Of a DNA stretch of 64,000 bases, positions 56,421 to 64,000 are shown piece by piece. Location of the stretch: NCBI GenBank assembly GCA_029721435.1, contig CM056583.1:58308120-58372119 (forward strand). The letters run 5' to 3'. The DNA is from Gymnothorax reevesii (taxonomy: Eukaryota > Chordata > Actinopteri > Anguilliformes > Muraenidae). A program made the position numbers and the translations under genes. Each line of letters starts with the position of its first letter. The stretch's first letter is position 1. The notes under the pieces were generated by a model. That model worked only from the letters and a program-made list of their open reading frames with translations. It was not told the DNA's origin and made no database searches.

Positions 56421-58740
56421 ATGAGACACCATTGACAATTTGGCAATTGTTGTTGGAATATGCCTACTGTCAACAAGTTGCACATCTTTGATTGTCAGGA
56501 CTATCTCAAGATGCTCTAAATGAAGAGATGCCCTCATTTTGGGCAGGGATAAGGTCCTAAAAAGTGTTTCTGGGTCCATCTGCGTAACAGCTTGAACCCC
56601 TCGTTGATCCGTGACTTCCTAAGCCAGTACAGGTGGCACCTCAGGGGGTGGGGGGATGGGGTGCGGTCACGTTCTCTATGACTCCTTCCCTGTTCCAGAA
56701 GTCTGTGTGAGTTTTGTAGTTTGTCCTTTTAAATTGTTTAATTTGTCTTATGTGTTCCCATGCCCTTAATGCGCTCTGTCATTAACCTCGCCCCCTTTGA
56801 GAGATTGCCTCATCTATATTAGCTGTTTTGGCATTCCTGTTAGTGCTGGACTGTTAAATCGTTAGTGCAGATGTAGATATCCATGGACATGGAGCTCTTT
56901 GTGTGCTCTTTACTTGTACATAATTTTTTTTTGTAATTACAGCACAGTTTTGTAGATTACCTTTTGCGCTGCAAGTTTAGCACAGGCACGAATATGCACA
57001 TTAGTGGATACGGGACTGTTAATGTTTTATTTTGTATTCATGATGAATAATGTAATGTTAAAATACATTCTGTTTATTGTTGGATCGATATCAAAGCTTA
57101 TTGACCAATAATAGTTAATCGAATCAATATCGAATCAAAACGTGACCCAAAGAATCAAAATCGAATCAAATAATGAGGCTCTTGACTATACCCAGCCCCA
57201 TTGGCCATTGTATCTTTCCAGCAGTAAATATGTTCACTCCATACGTTCACAAATAGTAAACAAAAGAATTATTTGTAACTCTTCTAAGTATATGTAACCT
57301 TTTAAACCTGAATGTCCCCTAGCGGTAGCACAGCGACCATGGCATTTACATAAGTCAGTCGAATCAATAATTTACCAATATATACTGAGCAAAACACATC
57401 AATATTACCACTTACAATCTGTTAGACACATCCATTCCTGATATCCAAGTTGTTTTTCCGGTAGCCTTTTTCAACAGAGGTGTTCCCTTCACCAACTTAT
57501 TGCAGGTCACTGCCTCTCCTTAAGACATGCCCTGCTAAATGGCCCAGGAGTGTTTAGTTCAGTTTTTTAGTTTAAAAAAAGCTTTCAACTGTATGACATT
57601 TATAGTTTTAGAGATGCAGAACTTTTTTTTGCAGTAGTCAAAACAGGTGTCACACATTTTCCCCTTAGGAGGTAAGAGGTTAATTGGAACAACCTCCCAA
57701 GCATGCATCAGTCTATAAACCTTTATTCCTTTTCGCAAGCAGTCCTACACCTGCGAGTTGGATTTCCTAACTGGCTTCTGCTCTGGGACAGTTTGAAGCC
57801 TTGGCGCTGACACACCTCCTTTTACTTCGGTTAGACTATCGACTTTGTAGGACTGCTATTTTTCAGTCCTGGGCTCAAGCCTCTGGCTCATCTTCCCCGG
57901 TTATTGACTTCCTGTTAATAAGCATGCCCTTGCGGCTTGAACTCTGAATCTGCACTTGGTTCCTTGCCTGGATTTCTACAATTACAAGCATTTTGTATAT
58001 TTAGACTATTTATTTGGTGTGAATAAGCTGTAAAATACACTGAATCACTGTGCCAAACTTGAAAGGATTTTTATAGTATGTTGATGCAACAAGTAGAAGA
58101 AAGCATTGCTCAAGTTTAAGCAAAACCCTCTCCTGCTCTCTCACAGAGAGAATTGGAGAAGTGAAACAGGAAACTGAAGCAGTATATTTTAAGTTACATG
58201 CCCTTAACTGGTTTTAGGGTGTACACTTCTGAGTCTGTCTTTTAAAATTGTTTGTTTGGCCTTCATAAAAGTAAACTGCAGGGAAGCCAAGTTGATATTT
58301 TTGCTAAGTTTTGCAGTATGTTTGTTTCATTTATTTACTTCCCCTTTTTCTTCCAAATTTTGCCTCTGTCATCAACTGTCAGAGCAAAGTTGCTGGCAGC
58401 AAGAGAGATATCTCTCTCCTACACACCCGTAGAATGTAATTGCTTGTTTCAACTGTAGGGTGTTTGCAGAAGTGTGCCCTTGTTAGTCCCCCTAGAGAAA
58501 ACAAGACACTTTATTGAGCTGACAGGAAACAGTGATCAGAGTCACTGTTATGGTGAAGTTGCTCTAATTCCCTGCCTTTATGCAGCATATGCATCTTACC
58601 CACAAAAAATCTGACAGCCAGCATTGTTAAAATCATTGTTTAGTGTTTTGCAAAGATGTGTAAGGGTCATTTTTATTTGTATAACTGGAGTCAGGCAAGG
58701 GGAACTGATGTGTTAGACATGTAAGCATGATGCACTTATG
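56421..58740. other. Unannotated DOK intron sequence
   Basis: No supported gene. A GGGGGTGGGGGGATGGGGTG purine tract lies at 56644-56663. The block 57700-57980 has the mixed composition of an old LTR or LINE piece but was not identified. Confidence 0.3.
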
Positions 58741-58745
58741 ATTAC

Positions 58746-59607
58746 TGTAGCCCCCAGACGAAGTCAGGCCGCTACTACGGGTTCACCTGTGTCATCTCCG
58801 CCGCCACATCCATGTCCGCCACATCCAACTTCCTTGTGGATGCTGCTCTGCAGGCTGTAATTTTTGACCGATGGCGACAGTTACAGCCTGTACAGCATCC
58901 ACAAGGAAGAGTGTATGTTTCAGCATAAATTTGCACATTATTCTGCCAATACTGTCACCATGGGAACAAAAATTGATAGAAGTCAAAAGTGAAGTGTAAC
59001 ACATTTGCACTCCAAATGTGAAAGTAAGCAGTCTAAAGTTGTAGCCTGCATTGCATCCACAATGAAATCTCTGTGTTTTGCCACTAATTTGCATATAATG
59101 CGGCCAATACAGTTGCCATGAAAACTAAAATCAATAGGTGTCAGAAGTGAAGTGTAACACATGTCCATACCAAATATGAAAGTAATCCGACTAAAATTGC
59201 AGCCTGAACTATGTCCACAATGAAATCTCTGTTTTGCCACTAATTTGCATATTATTTGGCCAAAACTGTCGCCATGGCAAGTAAAATCAATAGGTCTTAT
59301 AAGTGAAGTCTAACACATGTCCATACCAAATATGCAAATAATCGGTCAAAAATTGCAGCCTGTACTGCATCCACAAGTAAATCTCCATGTTTTGTCACTA
59401 ATTCGCATATTGTTCAGCCAATACTGTGGCCATGGCAACCAAAATCTATAGGTGTCATAAGTGAAGTACAACACACGTCCATACAAAATATGAAAGAAAT
59501 CAGTCAAAAATTACAGCCTATAGAGCCTCCACAAGAAAGCGTCTACGGTCGCGGCGGCAGCGAAGATGATGCAAATGAATTCATAGTAGCCGCCCGATTT
59601 GGCTACA
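58746..59607. mobile_element. MITE carrying an internal 158 bp satellite
   Basis: The ends TGTAGCC...GGC(G)GCTACTA at 58746 and inverted at 59607 continue as an imperfect inverted repeat of about 120-130 bp (TCATC, CTTGTGGA(T/G)GC, GGCTGTAATTTTTGAC on both sides). Between them four tandem units of about 158 bp are stacked. No coding capacity was found. The satellite unit contains the inner part of the terminal repeat. Confidence 0.7.
58882..59520 (+). repeat. Tandem repeat, four units of 156-159 bp
   Basis: The word (A/T)(C/G)AGCCTG followed by CATCCAC-like sequence recurs at 58882, 59040, 59199, 59355 and 59512. Each unit also holds TTTTGCCACTAATTTGCATA, CCAATACTGTCGCCATGG, AAAATCAATAGGTGTCA and TAACACATGTCCATACCAAA variants. 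The minus-strand ORFs 58792-59240 are translations of the repeat. Confidence 0.9.
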
Positions 59608-60355
59608 ATTTCAGGCTGTACGAGCCGCAGGCACGTATCCATATACACAGTCATATACCAATGCTTACAGAGCCACACTATTGTCACATGCACACTTATA
59701 CGGATCATTGTCACAGTAGAGGAAATTTAATTACATATAGTCAGATCATTTTAATCAGCTTTAAATTACTCTTGATCCAGTAAAGCAGTAAGACAATGTG
59801 TTCCTTCACCTCTCGGATACCTTTTCTGACTTTTGTTATAACTGAGGGGGAATTTTTCATTTGGTGATACCATAGTGAAAAGTTTTCATTCTTGCCAAGT
59901 GAGGTTTATTACCATCGGAGTCGCCACTTGTGGGATTTCTATGCTGATGACTTGAAAGCTCATCCACTGGCCTTTTTTCATGGTTTTGCCAATCATTACA
60001 ACATGTCAACTACTGTATTACGATCCATCCATGTTGGAATAAAAATCTTTAATATACTTCACCATGCCTAACTATAAGTTTAGTCAAATATTAACAAGCA
60101 GTATAAATAAATACGTAGCGAGTAAATTTATGTATCTGTTGACTACAGTACTGTGTAGACTAACTACTTTTTCATGCTTAGTGTATTTGTATATCATTAA
60201 TCCAAACTCATAGTTAGTGCCAATGCAAATAACCTAATTGAAAATTGATAGTTTGGCAATGACCTCAATTAGCCTGAGCCAGACTTCACATTCAGCGATT
60301 TTTGCTTTTCTGTGTACTTTTGTAATTTGAGAAGCTTGTGTTTGGCTCCTCCCAC
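59608..60355. other. DOK intron sequence just downstream of the short exon
   Basis: No gene or repeat was recognised. Confidence 0.4.
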
Positions 60356-60443
60356 CTGATGAGGTGCAATAGATGGAATTCTCCACCATTCCAGAGTCCT
60401 GATCACTTTGGGTCATCCAAGATTCTTTGTGGCCTTTGTTCAT
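60356..60443 (-). CDS. DOK-family adaptor, short linker exon between PH and PTB
   Basis: 88 bases: acceptor T16GCAG/ATG at 60444/60443, donor TCAG/GTGGGAGG at 60356/60355, entering in phase 0 and leaving in phase 1. The product MNKGHKESWMTQSDQDSG then MVENSIYCTSS holds the conserved (M)xENxxY motif that DOK1/2/3 proteins have between PH and PTB (MEENSIYSS in human DOK3). The phase fits both neighbours: the last base G joins TG of the next exon to give Val before LKDFHVKV. It was found by looking for this motif and is too small for gene finders relying on length. Confidence 0.85.
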
Positions 60444-60620
60444 CTGCAAAAAAAAAAAAAAAAGAATTAAGCAAATATTATATTAATTTAATAATCAAAG
60501 TAAGAAAACAATCCAAAGGTAGGGGCAGTTTGGAGGTTCATATTTAGCAATATGGCTGGTGCCAAGCTCAGAAGCGTCTGAATTTTTTCTTTTTATTTTT
60601 TTTTTTCTATAGCAATGAAA
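60444..60620. other. DOK intron sequence
   Basis: This holds the T16 polypyrimidine tract (plus-strand A16 at 60448-60463) of the neighbouring acceptor. Confidence 0.6.
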
Positions 60621-60624
60621 TCGT

Positions 60625-61175
60625 CCAACACATACTCAAACAGAGCTCCTTAAGAATAAGGACATTCTTAAGGAGTGATTCCACTAAATTGCTAGTGGAA
60701 GCCGCGATTATGGCACGTATCGACTACTGCAATAGCCTTTTATAAGGGTTACCCGCTGTGTATCTCTCCAACTAACAACGTATCCAGAACGCTGCAGCAC
60801 GACTTATAACCTACACACCTAGACATTGTCATATAACACCAGTATTGTATGCATTGCACTGGCTGCCTGTGAGGTTCCGAATTTGTAATAAGATTGCTCT
60901 GATCACCTTCAAGGCCATTCCCAGCTTAGCTTCTGAGTATTTAAGGGAACTTAAAACTGTTAAACAGTGTTCACGTCATAATCTGCGCCCTAGTAGTGGC
61001 ATCCTTTTTGCAAGATCAGTCAGCCAAGTTCAAGCGCACACTTGGGGATAGATCATTTACTGCTGCTACTCCAAAGATTTTCAAAACACGTCAGGAATGA
61101 GGACAAATTTAGCAGGTTCAAAAGCATCCTCAAAATGCATTATTTTAAAAAGGCCTATAAGAAATTAATTGACTA
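60625..61175 (+). pseudogene. L2/CR1-type LINE, C-terminal reverse-transcriptase fragment
   Basis: The plus strand encodes, in shifting frames, AIMARIDYCNSLL, then YALHWLPVRFRICNKIALIT, FKAIPSLASEYLRELKTVKQ and SRHNLRPSSGILFARS. Then comes a GDRSFTAATPKIF-like stretch and FKSILKMHYFKKAY. This is the conserved end of L2/Rex/CR1 ORF2 (DYCNSLL, LHWLPVxxRIxYKI, YLxxLL, LRS, GxRSFxxAAPxLWNxLP). It is 5' truncated as usual for LINE copies, and inactive. It starts at a perfect palindrome (60650-60679). Confidence 0.8.
60650..60679. repeat. Short perfect palindrome
   Basis: CTCCTTAAGAAT and ATTCTTAAGGAG pair around a 6-base loop. Confidence 0.85.
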
Positions 61176-61386
61176 GAGTACTGTGGCGGACCTCTGGCGT
61201 TACTTGCATTCTCCTAGGCCTAGGTCTTCTTACAGCTCTGTCCTGTTATACTCTGGGGCTGCGGAGGTCGCGGAAGCGCTACTTTTATTCGCCCTCATTG
61301 CTCAACCGTATTACCCTTTTGCCTGGCATTGGTGGCTTGCATCATTTTTCGCTGTCTTAAAAAATAAACTAAATTTGGTGGAAACT

Positions 61387-61615
61387 TACAAAAAATGAAA
61401 CCCTATGAAATGTTAGATTTACTTAATAATGTTATGTCAACTGGTTCAACAAAACTAAGTTAAGTACATCCCACTCAATGCAATTACCGGTAATTAAACT
61501 GGCCAAAAATGTTGGAAGTCAAATAAAGTTTTCACAAAGCTATTGCGTCGAACCAGTTGACATAACATTATTAAGTAAATCTAACATTTCATAGGGTTTC
61601 ATTTTTTTGAGTGTA
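61387..61615. mobile_element. Hairpin MITE with about 65 bp inverted arms
   Basis: The arm ATGAAACCCTATGAAATGTT...ATGTCAACTGGTTC (61395-61452) is repeated inverted as GAACCAGTTGACATAACATT...CATAGGGTTTCAT (61551-61603). The outer edges end in TA, which fits a Tc1/mariner-type derivative. No coding sequence was found. Confidence 0.85.
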
Positions 61616-62128
61616 ACTCCGTTTCTCCCCATTGTTGTTTTGTTGCTCTCACTAAATATTTATACAATGCCATACTTAAAATATTGTTCCAATATTATGT
61701 GCATTGTTAATGTAGCCTATCGGTGATTTCTTTGCCAGTTCTTAATAATTTCTTTATCATTACAGGTATTCAGTATGTACAAGTCCTAATTAACAATCAA
61801 ACAATTTATTTACTGAATAATCTTATATGGGAACAGGTTGAGAGTAATCATGCGCTGAAATGTGAGCGGCCTCTACCCCTCTGATTGTGCACAACTGAAT
61901 ATCCTGGAATGCATCTTGTGGGATTTGGGGTGACAAGGTTAAAACCTATACCCAACTGACTGTCCCTCTTGAATAATGGACCAATATCTGATTACAGTTC
62001 AGAAATTGAATGACAGCATTCCTTAAAGGATTAGAACCATTGTGATTGCAAAGCATGGCCCTACTCCTTATCAGGGACAGTTGATTTTTGTTGGTGTTTC
62101 TGATTTTGTCTACCCACCTATGCAAATC
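61616..62128. other. DOK intron sequence
   Basis: No gene or repeat was recognised. Confidence 0.35.
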
Positions 62129-62130
62129 TA

Positions 62131-63579
62131 CAAACCCCAATTCCAATGAAGTTGGGACATTGTGTAAAACAATGTCCCAACAAATACAATACTGTATACA
62201 AACAGAATACAATGATTTGCAAATCCTTTTCGACCTATATTCAATTGAGTACTCTACAAACACAAGATATTTAATGGTCAAACTGATCATTATTGCTTTT
62301 AATTAGGTATAAAAGGAGCATCCTCGAAAGGCTCAGTCGTTCACAAGCAAGGATGGGACGAGGTTCACCTCTATGTGAACAACTACTCGAGCAAATAGTC
62401 CAACATTTTAAGAACATTTCTCAAAGTGCAATTGCAAGGAATTTAGGGATTTCATCATCTACAGGTCCTAATATTATCAAAAGATTCAGAGAATCCGGAG
62501 AAATCTCTACACGTAAGCGGCCAGGCCGAAAACCAACATTGAATGCCCGTGACCGTTGCTCCCTCAGACGGCACTGCATTAAAAACCGACATCATTCTGT
62601 GAAGGATATTACCATGTTGGGCTCAGAAACACTTTAGAAAACCATTGTCAGTTAACACAGTTTGTCGCTACACCTACAAGTGTAAATTAAAACTCTACCA
62701 TACAAAGTGAAAGCCATATATCATCAACAACACCCAGAAAAGCCGCCGGCTTCTCTGGGCCCAAGCTCATCTGAGATGGACTGACGCGAAGTGGAAAAGT
62801 GTGCTGTGATCCGATGAGTCCACATTTCAAATTGTTTTTGTAAATCATGGACATCATGTCCTCCAGGCTTAATAGGAAAAGGACCATCCAAATTATCAGC
62901 GCGAAGTTCAAAAGCCAACATGTGTGATGGTATGGGGATGTGTTAGTGTCCACGGCATGGGTAACTTGCGCATCTTTGAAAGCACCATTAATGCCGAAAG
63001 GTACATACAGGTTTTGGAGCAACATATGCTGCTATCCAAGCGATGTCTTTTTCAGGGACAGCCCTACTTATTTCAGTAGGACAATGCCAACCCACATTCT
63101 GCATGTGTCACAACAGTGTGGCTTCATTGTAAAAGAGAGCGGGTTATAGACTGGCCTGCCTGCAGCCCAGACCTGTCTCCCACTGAAAACGTGTGGTGCA
63201 TTATGAAGCACAAAATACAACAGCAGAGACCGGACTGTTGAGCTACTGAAGTCATACATCACGCAAGAATGGGAAAAAAATTCCACCCACAAAGCTTCTA
63301 CAATTAGTGTCCTCAGTTCCCAAACGCTTTTAGAGTGTTATCAAAGGGAAAGGTGATGTAACACAGTGGTAAACATCCCCCTGTCCCAGCTTTTTTGGAA
63401 TGTGTTGTAGGCATCAAATTCAAAATGAGTGAATATTTCCAAAAGAAAAGAATAAAGTTGATCAGTTTGAAGATTAAATATCTTGTCTATATAGAGTACT
63501 CCATTTAATATATTTTTTGTATTTTCTGTTTTTATTCACGTTTTACACAACGTCTCAACTTCATTGGAATTGGGGTTTG
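62131..63579 (+). mobile_element. Tc1 transposon, full length, decayed
   Basis: The ends CAAACCCCAATTCCAATGAAG (62131) and the complement CTTCATTGGAATTGGGGTTTG (ending 63579) are perfect inverted repeats bounded by TA (62129-62130, 63580-63581). The same family occurs at 37077-38668, whose TIR is slightly different, but in the opposite orientation. It lies in the DOK intron, antisense to the gene, and ends 85 bases from the PH exon. Confidence 0.9.
62353..63424 (+). pseudogene. Tc1 transposase with frameshift and many stops
   Basis: Starts MGRGSPLCEQLLEQIVQH at 62353. The first HTH reads AIARNLGISSSTGPNIIKRF and the hook STRKRPGRKPTL. After a one-base insertion near 62611 a second frame continues: KPLSVNTVCRYTYKCKLKLY, LLWAQAHLRWTDAKWKSVL, then a TGA in place of Trp, SDESTFQIVF (first Asp), VMVWGCVSVHGMGNLRIFES, DNANPHSACVTTVWL (second Asp), and CSPDLSPTENVWCIMKHKIQ (catalytic Glu). 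At least seven stops interrupt it. All three catalytic residues are still recognisable, but the gene is dead and older than the 37 kb copy. Confidence 0.88.
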
Positions 63580-63664
63580 TACAAGCTCAGAGGTTGTAAA
63601 AGAGGAAGCCTGAACATTTCTGCTTATGGTTGCACTAAGGGATCTTTGGTGGAAGTGAACATAC

Positions 63665-63967
63665 TGGGAAGGCGGTCTCACAGAGCGTCTGGATCCAGTC
63701 TTCCAGTTCCGCCATCTCGGCAGCAAAGAGGAAGCTTTTTTCGGTAGTCTCGACAAGGAACGAGCCACAGCCTTGGGGACTCCCGGGCACCTTTTCCGTC
63801 ACCACACGAACTAACTCACTGAGCCGGATCACCTTCTTGCTCTTGCTCTTGCGCTTGCTGCGTTTTCGTTCAGTTTGCTCAGCCGCCTCTTGGTGCTCAA
63901 ACAGCTCCATCCGAGACACTGAGCAGCCACTGTCCCCGTAAACCAGCGACCAAACCTTTTTCCATTT
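63665..63967 (-). CDS. DOK-family adaptor (dok3-like), PH-domain exon
   Basis: 303 bases, 101 codons, phase 0 at both ends: acceptor TGTCTCCCTCATTCAG/AAATGG at 63968/63967 and donor CCA/GTATGT at 63665/63664. The product KWKKVWSLVYGDSGCSVSRM then ELFEHQEAAEQ, KSKKVIRLSELVRVVTEK, CGSFLVETTEKSFLFAAEM and LEDWIQTLCETAFP covers the PH domain from its first conserved Trp to the closing helix with the invariant Trp. In DOK proteins this domain binds phosphoinositides and holds the adaptor at the membrane. The basic insert KRSKRKSKSKK lies between strands. The preceding exon (start Met and QxxxFGKK) is outside the window. The frame is clean. Confidence 0.92.
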
Positions 63968-64000
63968 CTGAATGAGGGAGACAACACACAACAAAATTAA

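Noticed and set aside
58792..59240. Repetitive minus-strand protein with HCGCNAGYNF-like units
   Set aside because: It is the 158 bp satellite read in one frame. The frame is not kept across all units.

Overview
The window reads as nuclear DNA of a ray-finned fish, probably a teleost. One GT-AG-spliced vertebrate gene sits among many Tc1/mariner transposons, a pogo, PIF/Harbinger-like elements, MITEs, LINE fragments and microsatellites. Nothing bacterial, no CRISPR array, no operon and no rRNA was seen. The species cannot be named from the sequence.

Host gene. The only host gene I can support firmly lies on the minus strand of the right third. It is a DOK-family adaptor (DOK1/2/3 group, best guess dok3-like). 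Four consecutive coding exons are visible: 63967-63665 (PH domain), 60443-60356 (short linker), 44062-43887 (first half of the PTB domain) and 42239-41631 (second half of PTB, tyrosine-bearing tail, stop). All splice sites are GT-AG, the phases 0/0, 0/1, 1/0 and 0/stop join, and no stop interrupts the frame, giving 391 residues. The first coding exon lies beyond position 64000. The introns (3.2, 16.3 and 1.6 kb) hold most of the mobile elements of the right half.

Left part (1-28.5 kb). In order: a decayed non-LTR reverse transcriptase end (145-1019); a 1.1 kb LTR-like repeat (1361-2476); a 2.1 kb non-autonomous element with perfect 28 bp terminal inverted repeats and a 6 bp target duplication (5390-7512); an unassigned minus-strand ORF (9226-9594); a Tc1 relic (16022-17520); a diverged repeat family (20808-23090) interrupted by an insertion full of TCTATAGA palindromes and containing a tRNA-like SINE head; an almost intact pogo/POGK-type transposon (23147-25675); a LINE endonuclease fragment (26.0-26.6 kb); and another Tc1 relic (27.8-28.5 kb).

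Middle (28.5-41.6 kb). This is mostly gene-free, AT-rich, apparently unique DNA with some stretches that look like candidate conserved non-coding sequence, a SINE-like tail and microsatellites. A second copy of the LTR-like repeat lies here in inverted orientation (36673-39418) and is split by a full-length Tc1 at a TA whose empty form survives in the first copy.

Right part (41.6-64 kb). Inside and around the DOK gene are a mariner-type MITE, a 2.2 kb element with 3 bp target duplications and another inverted-repeat element nested in it, a truncated Harbinger transposase, a Tc1 relic with two small insertions, an IR/DR-type Tc1, a second copy of the 20.8 kb repeat family, a MITE that carries a 158 bp satellite, an L2-type LINE end, a hairpin MITE, and a Tc1 that ends 85 bp from the PH exon.

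No operating gene system beyond the DOK gene is evident. What the window mainly shows is a layered history of transposon insertions, several with readable order.
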